Assembly: GCA_043777315.1 (NCBI GenBank)
Contig: JAYVPW010000091.1
Span: forward strand, 1 to 64,000
Origin: CAIURC01 sp043777315
GTDB lineage: Bacteria; Verrucomicrobiota; Verrucomicrobiia; Chthoniobacterales; Chthoniobacteraceae
Reading direction: 5' to 3'
DNA: 64,000 nucleotides
The notes under the pieces were generated by a model. That model was not told the DNA's origin, did not search any database, and saw only the letters and a list, made by a program, of their open reading frames with translations. Shown piece after piece: positions 43,792 through 52,232 of this stretch (the first letter of the stretch is position 1; each line of letters begins with the position of its first letter). The translations under genes and the position numbers were made by a program.

Positions 43792-44706
43792 TTACCGCGC
43801 CGCTTTTTTCGCCGGCTTGGCGGCGCCTGGGGCAGGCTTGGTAGCTTTCGGTTTACTGGTCTTGCCGAAGAGTCGTTTGAGATTCGCGAGCCCGACGACT
43901 GCGATGTCGTCGCGCTTGGGTTCGATCTTGCGCCAGATGGCCGCTGCACGGGCGATGACTTTCACGTCGGTGGTGAACGATTCGATGACCACGTCGCCGT
44001 CGTAGCCGATGTCTTTGAGCGCCTTGACGATCCCTTTCCACTCGAGCGAATCGCCGCCGGGCGTGCCGCGGTCGGTGCCGCAGGCGTGGAAGTGGCCGAG
44101 GAGTTTGCCGGCTTTGCGGATGGCGTCGGGCTGATGCTTTTCCTCGATGTTCATGTGGAACGTGTCGAGGTGGAGCTTCACGTTGCTCGCGCCGATGGCT
44201 TTCACGAGCTTGAGTCCCTGATCGACGGTGTTGAGGAAGTCGGTTTCGAAGCGGTTGAGCGGCTCGATGCAGAGGTCGATGCCTTTCGTCGCGGCGTAGG
44301 CGGCGAGCTCGATCAAGTTGCGGACGACGGAATCGAAGTGCTGCTTTTTCGCGATCTCCTCATGCGCGCCGGTGAGGCCGACGACGCTGTAGAGCGGGCC
44401 GATGATGCGGGGGCACCCGATCGCGGCGGCCTGATCGACCAGCGCCTTGCAGTAAATCATCGCCGTTTTCTGGTCGTCCGTGCTGCCGCGGAAATCGCGT
44501 CCCGGACCCATCGCGGCGCAGATGCTGCCGCAAGCGAGGCCGTTTTTTTCGAGCGCCGATTTCACCCGCGCCGGATCGACGTGCGCAGGGTCTTCGATCG
44601 GAATTTCGACGGTGTCGAAACCCCACGATTTAAACTTGGGAAAGAGTTTCACGCTGTCCGTCGTGAAGGGGGATGTGAAGAGGAACGTGTTGATGCCGAA
44701 GCGCAT
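43792..44706 (-). CDS. Sugar phosphate isomerase/epimerase (psicose/tagatose 3-epimerase-like)
   Basis: The 304-residue TIM-barrel protein begins MRFGINTFLFTSPFTTDS, with SWGFDTVEIPIEDP, the metal-site glutamate in LCIEPLNRFETDFLNTV, VKLHLDTFHMNIEEK, and HACGTDRGTPGGDSLEWKGI, the arrangement of D-tagatose/D-psicose 3-epimerases and related enzymes. There is no export signal. The last 20 or so residues are a lysine-, proline- and alanine-rich tail unusual for the fold. ATG 44706 is chosen because the fold begins there. It ends at a clear terminator. Confidence 0.88.
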   Translation of the reverse strand: MRFGINTFLFTSPFTTDSVKLFPKFKSWGFDTVEIPIEDPAHVDPARVKSALEKNGLACGSICAAMGPGRDFRGSTDDQKTAMIYCKALVDQAAAIGCPRIIGPLYSVVGLTGAHEEIAKKQHFDSVVRNLIELAAYAATKGIDLCIEPLNRFETDFLNTVDQGLKLVKAIGASNVKLHLDTFHMNIEEKHQPDAIRKAGKLLGHFHACGTDRGTPGGDSLEWKGIVKALKDIGYDGDVVIESFTTDVKVIARAAAIWRKIEPKRDDIAVVGLANLKRLFGKTSKPKATKPAPGAAKPAKKAAR

Positions 44707-44814
44707 GGGGACTCGGGGATGTTTGAGGGTTGGGGTTCGCGGATTTACGAGCGCGCATTTGTGCGGAGACAGGGGAACGGAGTCAAGACGCACGTGCGAG
44801 CGGGACATGCTGGC

Positions 44815-44850
44815 AAATAAAAACGCCGGGGTGTTTCCACCCCGGCGTTT
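44815..44850 (-). terminator. Rho-independent terminator of the 44872 gene
   Basis: A perfect 13-bp stem (44821-44833 with 44838-44850) around a four-base loop is followed, on the reverse strand, by TTTTTATTT. Confidence 0.9.
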
Positions 44851-44871
44851 GAATCAGACGGTTAAGTCAGC

Positions 44872-45402
44872 TTAGAACACGAAGCGAACGCCAACGCGGG
44901 CTTGCGCCGCATCGTTTTCGCTGCCGGCCCACGTGTAACGGCCTTCGCTGAAGATGCCGAGGTTGTGGGTCGCACGCCATTCCAGACCGCCGCCGACGAG
45001 GATCGTCGCCGCGTTGGTGCCGTTGGTCTGGTATCCGCCGCCGCCGAAGAAGTACGGCGCGATGCAGAAGCTGCCGGACTCGATCGGGAAGCGCGCGATG
45101 ACCTTCGCGGACAAATCCCACACGCCGTTCACGTCGCCGCCGAAGATGTTGCCATCTGCGCCAACGCCGAGCATGCGCGTGAAGAAGTAATTCACGCCGA
45201 GCCCGCCGCCGAATCCGTCGCCATGTCCGCCACCTTGGGAGTCGGAATAGGTGCCGAACACGTCGAGCTGGAGCTCATGATCACGGAAGCACGGCTCGGG
45301 AGCCGGACCGCCCTTGAATTCTTTGTGACTGACTTCGTGGCCCGCGAGGGCGGTGCCAGCGACTGCGGCGCCTGCGAGCAGGCTGAGTGCAATTTTATTC
45401 AT
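44872..45402 (-). CDS. Small outer-membrane beta-barrel protein
   Basis: The 176-residue protein has a signal peptide (MNKIALSLLAGAAVAGTALA) and then beta-barrel strands: ELQLDVFGTYSDSQ, GFGGGLGVNYFFTRMLGVGA, VGGGLEWRATHNLGIFSEGRY, ending VGVRFVF with the terminal Phe used for outer-membrane insertion. It resembles OmpA/OmpX-like eight-stranded barrels. AAGGA precedes the ATG by eight bases, and both a promoter and a strong terminator frame the gene, so it is likely a single, well-expressed transcript. Role unknown. Confidence 0.8.
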   Translation of the reverse strand: MNKIALSLLAGAAVAGTALAGHEVSHKEFKGGPAPEPCFRDHELQLDVFGTYSDSQGGGHGDGFGGGLGVNYFFTRMLGVGADGNIFGGDVNGVWDLSAKVIARFPIESGSFCIAPYFFGGGGYQTNGTNAATILVGGGLEWRATHNLGIFSEGRYTWAGSENDAAQARVGVRFVF

Positions 45403-45456
45403 ATTTGGTTCCTTGGTTTGTTTGGTTTGTGGCGAGCTTTGGGCTCACTTCGCGCA

Positions 45457-45485
45457 GTGGTAGGGATTGGGGCAAAGGGTTGTAA
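45457..45485 (-). promoter_or_regulatory. Candidate promoter of the small barrel gene
   Basis: TTACAA (45485-45480), a 17-base spacer and TACCAC (45462-45457) on the reverse strand give a leader of about 50 bases, which holds the AAGGA site. Confidence 0.45.
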
Positions 45486-45610
45486 AGCCGGAATTTCGCG
45501 CCGGCATGGAGTGAGCGGCCGAAATTACGGCGCGACCGTGGAATCACCCGATGTCCCCCGGACGGATTTGAACGGCGAATCCAGCCCCGGAAACCGGCGG
45601 GATTTTCCCA

Positions 45611-45638
45611 TTGTCTTTCAAGTCTTGCGTTCTACAGT
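45611..45638 (+). promoter_or_regulatory. Candidate promoter of the prs operon
   Basis: TTGTCT (45611-45616), a 16-base spacer and TACAGT (45633-45638) lie about 20 bases before the prs ATG. Confidence 0.45.
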
Positions 45639-45657
45639 CGCCCTCCCTTTTTCCAAA

Positions 45658-46623
45658 ATGCTCCGCGAGCGTCTCGAACTGAAGATCTTTGCCGGCTCCG
45701 CGCACCTCGACCTTGCGCGGCGCATTTGCGCGTTCGTGGGCGTGCCGCTCGGCGATGCGACGGTCACCTCTTTTCCCGACGGCGAGACCTACGTCAAATT
45801 CAACGAGAACATCCGCGGGCGCGACGTTTTCATCGTGCAGCCGACCTGCCCGCCGACAAATCAAAACCTGATGGAGCTGCTCATCATGGTCGATGCGGCG
45901 CGGCGGGCGAGCGCGGCGCGGATCACGGCGGTCATCCCCTTTTTCGGATACGCGCGGCAGGATCGAAAAGATCAGCCCCGCGTGCCGATCACCGCGAAAC
46001 TCGTCGCGAATCTCCTCACCGCCGCGGGCGTGAGCCGCGTGCTCACCATGGATCTCCACGCGCAGCAGGTCGCCGGATTTTTCGACATCCCGGTCGATCA
46101 CCTTTACGCCGCGCCGGTGCTCATTCGGCACATCCGCGAGCAGAAGTTCGAGAATCTCATCGTCGTCTCGCCGGATGTCGGCGGCTTGAAAATGGCGTCG
46201 GCCTATTCGCAGGCGCTCGGCACCGAACTCGCGATCGTGGCCAAGCGCCGCATCAGCCCGACCGAGATCGAGGCGATGAACGTGATCGGCGACGTTGAAG
46301 GAAAGCTCGTCCTGCTCGTCGATGATCTCACGGAAACCGCCGGCACCCTCACCAGCGCCGCCCGCATTTTAAAAGAACGCGGCGCGAGCAAAGTGATCGC
46401 CGCCGTCTCGCACGCCGTCCTCGCCGACCTCGCGATCGAGCGGCTGCTCAAGTCGGAGCTCAGCGAGCTCATCACCACCAACAGCGTTCCCGTCCGCGAC
46501 GCCGAAGGCTTTCCGATCACCGAGCTCTGCATCGCCGAGCTCCTCGGCGAAGGCATCAAGCGCATCCACGACGACGAGTCGGTTTCCTCTCTCTTTAAAA
46601 TCAGCGAACACGAAAGAATCTAA
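45658..46623 (+). CDS. prs: Ribose-phosphate pyrophosphokinase
   Basis: This enzyme makes phosphoribosyl pyrophosphate from ribose 5-phosphate and ATP for nucleotide, His, Trp and NAD synthesis. The 321-residue protein shows ELKIFAGSAHLDLARRI, SFPDGETYVKFNENIRG, RITAVIPFFGYARQDRKDQP, LTMDLHAQQVAGFFDIPVDH and the PRPP loop LLVDDLTETAGTL (usually DDMIDTAGT). The open frame extends upstream, but ATG 45658 matches the family start. rplY follows two bases after the stop. Confidence 0.96.
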   Translation: MLRERLELKIFAGSAHLDLARRICAFVGVPLGDATVTSFPDGETYVKFNENIRGRDVFIVQPTCPPTNQNLMELLIMVDAARRASAARITAVIPFFGYARQDRKDQPRVPITAKLVANLLTAAGVSRVLTMDLHAQQVAGFFDIPVDHLYAAPVLIRHIREQKFENLIVVSPDVGGLKMASAYSQALGTELAIVAKRRISPTEIEAMNVIGDVEGKLVLLVDDLTETAGTLTSAARILKERGASKVIAAVSHAVLADLAIERLLKSELSELITTNSVPVRDAEGFPITELCIAELLGEGIKRIHDDESVSSLFKISEHERI

Positions 46624-46625
46624 AT

Positions 46626-47288
46626 ATGGCCAAGCAAATCCAACTATCGGCGCAGCCCCGCACCCAAATCGGGCGCACTGCGGTTAAAAAAATCAAAGCC
46701 CAGGGTCTCGTCCCGGCCGTCATTTATGGCGGCAAAGACCAGCCCCAGCCGCTTCAGCTCGTCGCGCGCGAGATCAATAAAATCCTCAGCCACGCAGTCG
46801 GCGAGCACGTCCTCGTCGAGCTCGCGATTGCCGACGGCGCGCAAGTCACCAACCGCCTCGCCTTGATCAAAGAGGTGCAGCACGGCGCGGTGAAACGCGA
46901 CATCCTCCACGTCGATTTCCACGCCGTCAGCGCCGACGAAATGCTCCACGCCGAAGTTCCCGTCGAGACCACCGGCGAACCTTCCGGCGTCAAAAACCAA
47001 GGCGGCATTCTCGAGATCAACCTCCATTCGCTCGAAGTCGAGTGCCTGCCGAAAGATCTCCCCGAGATGATCACGATCGACGTCACCGCGCTGACCGTCG
47101 GCGATGCGATTCACGTCAAAGACCTCGTCCTCCCCGCGGGCGTCACCGTCCGCGCGAATCCCGAGCTCACCGTCGTCCACGTCGCCGCTCCGAAAGTCGA
47201 AGTCGAGCCCGTCGCCGCCGAAGCCGCCGCGCAACCCGAAGTGCTCAAGGAGAAAAAGGAAGACACCGCCGCGCCCGAGAAGAAGTAA
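46626..47288 (+). CDS. rplY: 50S ribosomal protein L25/general stress protein Ctc
   Basis: The protein binds 5S rRNA on the large subunit. The 220-residue form is the long CTC/TL5 type: an N-terminal L25 domain (AQPRTQIGRTAVKKIKAQGL, VPAVIYGG) and a C-terminal TL5 domain (DILHVDFHAVSADEMLHAEV, LEINLHSLEVECLPKDLPE). The tail is rich in Glu, Ala and Lys. It is the usual neighbour of prs and pth. Confidence 0.96.
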   Translation: MAKQIQLSAQPRTQIGRTAVKKIKAQGLVPAVIYGGKDQPQPLQLVAREINKILSHAVGEHVLVELAIADGAQVTNRLALIKEVQHGAVKRDILHVDFHAVSADEMLHAEVPVETTGEPSGVKNQGGILEINLHSLEVECLPKDLPEMITIDVTALTVGDAIHVKDLVLPAGVTVRANPELTVVHVAAPKVEVEPVAAEAAAQPEVLKEKKEDTAAPEKK

Positions 47289-47387
47289 CGCCACGCCGCG
47301 CGGGAGCACTCGATTTATGGATTCCTCGATCGATTCGCTCCCGCTCGGCGCACCGCGTTCCTGCGCTCTCCGATTCGATTTCGCCCG

Positions 47388-47939
47388 GTGCATTTCCGCC
47401 TCATCGTCGGCTTGGGAAATCCGGGACGCGAATACCGCGACACGCGCCACAACATCGGCTTCATGATCGTCGATCGCCTCGCCACCGCCGCCCGCGCGGA
47501 ATTCCGCAAAGAAAAATCGTGGCAATGCGACCTCGCCAAAGCCGGCGACGTGCTTCTCTGCAAGCCGCTCACTTACATGAATCTCAGCGGCGAAGCCGTC
47601 CGCGCCGTCTGCGATTTCTACAAAATCGAACCCACCGAAGTGCTCGCCCTTTCCGACGACCTCGCACTCCCGCTCGGCAAGCTCCGCCTCCGTGCCGGCG
47701 GCTCCGCGGGCGGGCACAACGGCCTCAAATCCATCGCCGCCCACCTTGGCACGCAGACCTTCCCGCGCCTCCGCGTCGGCATCGGCGCGGCTGAAACCGG
47801 AGCCGCCACCGACCATGTGCTCGGACGTTTTGCTTCGGAGGAAAAAGAAGCCCTCGCAGAGGGTCTCGCCCGCGCCATTTCGGCAATCGACTGCGCGCAG
47901 AGCCAGGGCTTTGCCGCCGCGATGAACGCTTACAACTGA
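47388..47939 (+). CDS. pth: Peptidyl-tRNA hydrolase
   Basis: Pth frees tRNA from prematurely released peptidyl-tRNA. The 183-residue protein starts with GTG: HFRLIVGLGNPGREYRDTRHNIGF, containing the catalytic His21. It also has LCKPLTYMNLSGEAV, LSDDLALPLGKLRLRAGGSA and the GGHNGLKSI loop. Start and length are normal. It follows rplY by about 100 bases and precedes rpsF. Confidence 0.96.
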   Translation: MHFRLIVGLGNPGREYRDTRHNIGFMIVDRLATAARAEFRKEKSWQCDLAKAGDVLLCKPLTYMNLSGEAVRAVCDFYKIEPTEVLALSDDLALPLGKLRLRAGGSAGGHNGLKSIAAHLGTQTFPRLRVGIGAAETGAATDHVLGRFASEEKEALAEGLARAISAIDCAQSQGFAAAMNAYN

Positions 47940-47962
47940 CCAACCCAACCCAACTAAAACCC

Positions 47963-48274
47963 ATGAAAAACCGTTACGAAGGACTCCTCGTCCTCAATGT
48001 CAAAGGCAACGACGAAGGCGCGAAAGAAATCATCGATCGCCTCGAAAAAGACTTCACCAAGGAAGGCGCGCAAATCGAACAAGTGCAGCGTCTCGACCGC
48101 CGCCACTTTTCCTACGTCGCCGGCGACCTCGACAGTGGCTACTTCGTGAACTTCGTCTTCCACGCCGAGCCGACCTTCATCGAAAAGTTCAAAAACAAAC
48201 TGAAGCTCGACCCCGACATCTACCGCCAGCATTACCAAAAGCTCCGCGCGAAAAAAGTGCAGGCCGAAAAGTAG
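47963..48274 (+). CDS. rpsF: 30S ribosomal protein S6
   Basis: The 103-residue protein has the S6 pattern MKNRYEGLLVLNVKG, QRLDRRHFSYVAGDLDSGYF and FHAEPTFIEKFKNKLKLDPD. It binds the platform of the small subunit with S18. ssb follows, as usual, but rpsR and rplI, the common next genes, are absent here. Confidence 0.95.
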   Translation: MKNRYEGLLVLNVKGNDEGAKEIIDRLEKDFTKEGAQIEQVQRLDRRHFSYVAGDLDSGYFVNFVFHAEPTFIEKFKNKLKLDPDIYRQHYQKLRAKKVQAEK

Positions 48275-48308
48275 GCTCCATCTGCCTCCCCCAAACGACC
48301 CACGCATT

Positions 48309-48824
48309 ATGCCGAATCTCAACAAAGTGATGCTCATGGGGAATCTCACCCGGGATCCCGAGATCAAGTACACGCCGAAGGGCACCGCGATCGCGCAACT
48401 CGGCCTCGCCGTCAATCGCACCTGGTCCAACGACGCCGGCGAGAAACAGGAAGAAACCACCTTCGTCGATGTGGAACTCTTCGGGCGCGTCGCCGAGATC
48501 GCCGGGGAGTATTTAAAAAAAGGCCGCCCCGTCTTCGTGGAAGGCCGCCTCAAGCTCGACTCCTGGGACGACAAAACGACCGGAGCGAAGCGCAGCAAAA
48601 TGAAAGTCGTCGGCGAAAATATCCAGCTCCTCGGCAGTCGCGAAGGCGGCAGTCGCGAAGGCGGCGGTGGCGGCGGTGGCGGCGGTGGTGAGCGCGAATA
48701 CAGCGAGAGCCGCCCCTCCGGCGAGAACCGCCCCGCGCGTCCCGCGAGCCGTCCAGCGACCCCGCCTCCCCGCCCGCCCGCCGACCCCGACCTCGACGCC
48801 GCCGAGGACGACATCCCGTTTTGA
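48309..48824 (+). CDS. ssb: Single-stranded DNA-binding protein
   Basis: The 171-residue protein has the OB-fold start NLNKVMLMGNLTRDPEIKYT, the mid segment FVDVELFGRVAEIAGEYLKK, GRPVFVEGRLKLDSWDDK, a glycine-rich linker, a proline-rich region and the acidic protein-docking tip DDIPF. The linker has a 15-base in-frame duplication (SREGG twice). It is the last gene of the prs operon and is followed by a strong terminator. Confidence 0.96.
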   Translation: MPNLNKVMLMGNLTRDPEIKYTPKGTAIAQLGLAVNRTWSNDAGEKQEETTFVDVELFGRVAEIAGEYLKKGRPVFVEGRLKLDSWDDKTTGAKRSKMKVVGENIQLLGSREGGSREGGGGGGGGGGEREYSESRPSGENRPARPASRPATPPPRPPADPDLDAAEDDIPF

Positions 48825-48851
48825 TCCCGCGCTAAACAGCGAAAACCATTC

Positions 48852-48893
48852 CGGCCCGGCCGCTGCCATCGCAGTAGCCGGGCCGTTTTTTTT
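48852..48893 (+). terminator. Rho-independent terminator of the prs-ssb operon
   Basis: CGGCCCGGC pairs perfectly with GCCGGGCCG around a 16-base loop, followed by eight T. Confidence 0.9.
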
Positions 48894-48915
48894 GCGTCAG
48901 CCCCCCGCTCCGAGA

Positions 48916-49668
48916 TCACTCGAACTGCGCAAAAATCTCGTTCGCCTTTTCCAGCGTCTCCTTGCTTCCGACATCGAACCACGTCCCCGGCACCTCCCAC
49001 GTCAGCACCGGCACGCGCGGATAAAGCCACTGCACGAAGCGCCCCGGCTGATCGGGATTGTTTCCCGCCGCGAGATACGTCGCGAATTCGCCGACTACCG
49101 CTGCGGGGTAATAATAGAGCGCGATCCCGATCAGCGTGCTTTTCGGCTCGTCAGGCTTCTCCTCGAAACTGCTCAACGCCCCGCCAGCATCCACCGCGAC
49201 GACCCCGTATTTCTTCGCCTCGTCGAGCGAACCGACATCGTAAACGCCGAGCACAGGCTGCTCCTTCTCCGCGCAGAGCCGCCCGAAATCGCCGAGGCTT
49301 TGCGAAAAAAGATTGTCCCCGGCGACCACGATCAGTCCCGAATTCCCGAGCCCCGCGCGATTGATCACAAGTTGAATATCGCCGATCGCCCCGAGCTTGT
49401 CCGAGTCGCCGGTTGAGCCGTCGTTGATGATTTCAAACGTCAACTTCGGATGCGCCGCGTGATACCCGTCCGCCCATTTTTGGAAGTCTGCGGCGAACTT
49501 GCTGTTCGTCACGACATACACTTTTTCGATCCCGTCGATTGGCGCGAGATTGTCGATCACCCATTCCATCATCGGCTTCCCCGCGACCTCCAGCAGCGGC
49601 TTCGCGCGGTTTTGAGTCAGCGGATAAAGGCGCGTCGCGTAACCCGCGGCGAGGATCAGAATGTTCAT
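48916..49668 (-). CDS. Sugar-1-phosphate nucleotidyltransferase
   Basis: The 250-residue protein has the nucleotidyltransferase start NILILAAGYATRLYPLTQNR followed by AKPLLEVAGKPMMEWVIDNL, with the lysine of the GxGTRxxPxTxxxxK signature (here GYATRLYPLTQNRAKP). It also has VVAGDNLF, FEEKPDEPKS and VPGTWFDVGSKETLEKANE. It probably makes an NDP-sugar such as dTDP- or CDP-glucose for surface polymers. The gene is monocistronic and convergent with ssb. The nucleotide preference cannot be told. Confidence 0.9.
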   Translation of the reverse strand: MNILILAAGYATRLYPLTQNRAKPLLEVAGKPMMEWVIDNLAPIDGIEKVYVVTNSKFAADFQKWADGYHAAHPKLTFEIINDGSTGDSDKLGAIGDIQLVINRAGLGNSGLIVVAGDNLFSQSLGDFGRLCAEKEQPVLGVYDVGSLDEAKKYGVVAVDAGGALSSFEEKPDEPKSTLIGIALYYYPAAVVGEFATYLAAGNNPDQPGRFVQWLYPRVPVLTWEVPGTWFDVGSKETLEKANEIFAQFE

Positions 49669-49772
49669 CCGCGCGGCTTACACCGCACCGCCGCGGGATT
49701 CAAAACCAATCGCAATTCAGAACCTCGAAGCGCACCGCAAGTTCTCCTTCCATCCTCGAAGCGCGCCGTTAG

Positions 49773-49786
49773 TGTTCGACCGAACA
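49773..49786 (+). promoter_or_regulatory. LexA operator overlapping the lexA start codon
   Basis: TGTTCGACCGAACA is an exact TGTTC-N4-GAACA match to the LexA motif reported for Verrucomicrobia. Its last base is the A of the lexA ATG. A possible -10 TAGTGT (49770-49775) overlaps it. It implies autorepression. Confidence 0.85.
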
Positions 49787-50403
49787 TGAGCTCCGCCCTC
49801 ACCTCGCGCCAGCAAGAAGTCCTCGATTTCATCGAAGACGCGCAGAACTCCAGCGGCGTCACGCCGACCACGCGCGACATCCAGGATCATTTCGGTTTCG
49901 CGAGCCAGACCGCCGCGATGAATCACCTCCGCGCGCTCGAAAAAAAGGGCGCGATCCAACGCCAGGCCGGCAAGGCGCGCGCGGTTTCCGTCGTCACGAA
50001 ATTCAAGCGCGAAACCATCGTGGACATCCCGCTCTACGGGCAGATCGCGGCCGGTTATTCCGAAGTCACGCAGCAGGAAAACGACAGCGTCATCTCCGTC
50101 GATACGACCACCCTCGGCCTCGGCCGGAAGTCCCGCATCTTTGCCCTGAAAGTCCGCGGCGAGTCGATGACCGGTGCGCAAATCAACAGCGGCGATCTCG
50201 TCATCATGGAATCTCGCCAGCCCAAAAACGGCGACATCGTCGCCGCACTCATCGACGGCGAGACGACATTGAAACGCTTCGTCCTTGCCAACGGGCTCGC
50301 TCATCTCAAATCGGAAAACCCGCTCTTCCCCGATCTCATTCCGACCGAAGAACTCGTCGTGCAAGGCGTCATGGTCGCGCTCATTCGGAAGTGCCGGGAG
50401 TAG
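49786..50403 (+). CDS. lexA: LexA SOS repressor
   Basis: The 205-residue protein has an N-terminal winged helix (LTSRQQEVLDFIEDAQ, PTTRDIQDHFGF) and a C-terminal self-cleaving peptidase domain: cleavage between Ala89 and Gly90, nucleophile Ser127 in VRGESMTGAQI, and Lys163 in ETTLKRFVL. ATG 49786 agrees with family length. LexA represses DNA-repair genes until RecA filaments trigger self-cleavage. dinB follows, giving an SOS cassette. Confidence 0.96.
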   Translation: MSSALTSRQQEVLDFIEDAQNSSGVTPTTRDIQDHFGFASQTAAMNHLRALEKKGAIQRQAGKARAVSVVTKFKRETIVDIPLYGQIAAGYSEVTQQENDSVISVDTTTLGLGRKSRIFALKVRGESMTGAQINSGDLVIMESRQPKNGDIVAALIDGETTLKRFVLANGLAHLKSENPLFPDLIPTEELVVQGVMVALIRKCRE

Positions 50404-50413
50404 CGCGGAAGTG

Positions 50414-50439
50414 GAGGGTTGAAGGTTGAGAGTTGAGGG
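50414..50439. repeat. Three-fold GGTTGA-word array, single arm
   Basis: GAGGGTTGAAGGTTGAGAGT is part of three tandem heptamers of the form (G/A)GTTGAN between lexA and dinB. It looks like one arm of an inverted element, with no opposite arm. Confidence 0.45.
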
Positions 50440-50460
50440 CCGCGTGTTTGGCTGAAGCCG

Positions 50461-51630
50461 ATGCAGAGCGAGCCACACCGCCGAATCATTCACCTCGATG
50501 CGGACGCGTTTTTTGCCTCGGTCGAGCAGGCCGAAAATCCCGCGCTCCGCGGGAAAGCGATGGCCGTCGGCGGGCAGACGCGCGGCATCATCGCGAGCGC
50601 CACGTACGAGGCGCGGAAGCTCGGCGTTTACACCCCGATGCCGACCGCTCGCGCGAAGCAGGTCTGCCCGGGGCTCATCATCGTCAGCGGCGATTTTTCA
50701 AAATATCGGACCTACTCCCGGCGCATGTTCGATTTCGCCGAAGAGTTCACGCCGTGGCTCGAGCGGACCTCCATCGACGAGGGATATTTCGACCTCAGCG
50801 GCAACGCGCGCACGCCGCCGTTGGAGGTCGCGAAACAGCTCCAGCAAAGGATCGGCGAGGCATTGAGCATCACCGTCTCTCTCGGAATCGGCGCGAACAA
50901 ACTCATCTCCCAGATCGCCTCGAAGCTCCGCAAGCCGAACGCGATCGTCGAAGTCCCCGCCGGGACCGAGCGTGAATTTCTCGCGCCGCTCGGCAGCAAT
51001 TGGCTCCCCGGCGTCGGCGCAAAACTCGGCGAACGACTGCGCGAAAACGGCCTCCACTTCATCCCGCAAGTCGCCGACGCCCCGCTCGAATTCCTCGCGC
51101 AAGTCGCCGGCAATTACGCGCCGCAGCTCCAACAATTCGCGCGTGGCATCGACCCGCGTCCCGTCGTCTGCGACCACGACGACGCCAAGTCCTACGGGCA
51201 GCAGGAAACCTTCGACGGCAACGTCACCGACCACGCGTTCGTGCTCGCGACACTGCACGGAATGGCCGACGACCTGATGAGCAAAATCCGCCGCGACGGA
51301 AAGGCCGTTCGCACGGTCAGCATCCAATTGCGCTACGCCGATTTCAGCGACGTGACTCACGCCAAAACCCTCGGCGCGGCGACCGACGTCGAGACCGACA
51401 TCTACCCGCTCCTCCCGCAGCTCCTGCGCGAAACATGGCAGCGCAAAGCCAGTCTGCGCCTCGCCGGACTTCGCTTCACGAATGTCGAAGCGCCCGCCAT
51501 GCAGAGCGAATTTCTCCTCGACCCCGACTCCGAACTTCGCGCGAAAAGAAAGACCGTCGCGCATCTCCTCGACGAACTCCGCGCCCGCTCGCTGCCGGTG
51601 ATGCGCGGCCATTCCCTCCGCAAAGAATGA
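50461..51630 (+). CDS. dinB: DNA polymerase IV (Y family)
   Basis: DinB copies past damaged bases at low fidelity. The 389-residue protein has the catalytic HLDADAFFASVEQ (Asp13), the acidic pair in TSIDEGYFDLSG (usually SIDEAYLD), VSLGIGANKLISQIASKLRKP and the little-finger segment beginning near LRYADFSDVTHAK. It is 57 bases downstream of lexA and probably shares its LexA operator. Its stop overlaps the next start (ATGA). Confidence 0.94.
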   Translation: MQSEPHRRIIHLDADAFFASVEQAENPALRGKAMAVGGQTRGIIASATYEARKLGVYTPMPTARAKQVCPGLIIVSGDFSKYRTYSRRMFDFAEEFTPWLERTSIDEGYFDLSGNARTPPLEVAKQLQQRIGEALSITVSLGIGANKLISQIASKLRKPNAIVEVPAGTEREFLAPLGSNWLPGVGAKLGERLRENGLHFIPQVADAPLEFLAQVAGNYAPQLQQFARGIDPRPVVCDHDDAKSYGQQETFDGNVTDHAFVLATLHGMADDLMSKIRRDGKAVRTVSIQLRYADFSDVTHAKTLGAATDVETDIYPLLPQLLRETWQRKASLRLAGLRFTNVEAPAMQSEFLLDPDSELRAKRKTVAHLLDELRARSLPVMRGHSLRKE

Positions 51631-52232
51631 GCCGCACCGCCGAGGAATTTCAGCTCGTGAACGAGCGCGTCGCCATCTGGCAGGCGTTCGATCCGGCAGT
51701 AAAAACCGACCTTTTTTCAACCGCACTGCTCACCGCGAGCGGCCTTATTTTCATCGACCCGATTCCCCTCGAAAAGACCGCGCTCGCCGAGCTCACCGCT
51801 TCCGCGAAACCGGGGGCGATCGTCCTAACCAACGGCAACCACGCCCGCGCCGCCGCCAAGTTTCGCACGCGCTTTTCCATCCCGATCTTCGCGCACGCGG
51901 ACGCCATCCCGACGCTCGGAATCAGCGTCGATCGCGAGATCAGCGTCGGATCCGAAATCGTCCCCGGACTCGCCACGATCGCGATCCCCGGAGCCGGTCC
52001 CGGCGAGATCGCGCTGCATTGGGAAAATCACCTCGTCGCGGTCGGCGACGCGCTCATCAACGTCGAGCCGCACGGCTTCACGTTCCTGCCCGACAAATAT
52101 TGCACCGACCCCAAATCGATGCGCCGCAGCCTGCAAAAATTATTGCGATGCGAGTTCGAAATCCTGACCTTCGCGCACGGTCTGCCGCTCACTTCTCGAG
52201 CCCGGCCGCGACTTGAAAACCTCCTCGCATGA
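51627..52232 (+). CDS. Metallo-beta-lactamase-fold protein with degenerate metal motif
   Basis: The 201-residue protein follows the MBL-fold outline: DLFSTALLTASGLIFIDP, then AIVLTNGNHARAAAKFRTRF where HxHxDH is expected, IPIFAHADAIP, LATIAIPGAGPGEIALHW and VAVGDALINVEPHGFTFLPD. The metal-binding HxHxDH has become NGNHARA, so normal metallohydrolase activity is doubtful. The stop of dinB and the start here overlap. Its presence in a probable SOS-linked transcript is notable, but the function is unknown. Confidence 0.7.
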   Translation: MSRTAEEFQLVNERVAIWQAFDPAVKTDLFSTALLTASGLIFIDPIPLEKTALAELTASAKPGAIVLTNGNHARAAAKFRTRFSIPIFAHADAIPTLGISVDREISVGSEIVPGLATIAIPGAGPGEIALHWENHLVAVGDALINVEPHGFTFLPDKYCTDPKSMRRSLQKLLRCEFEILTFAHGLPLTSRARPRLENLLA

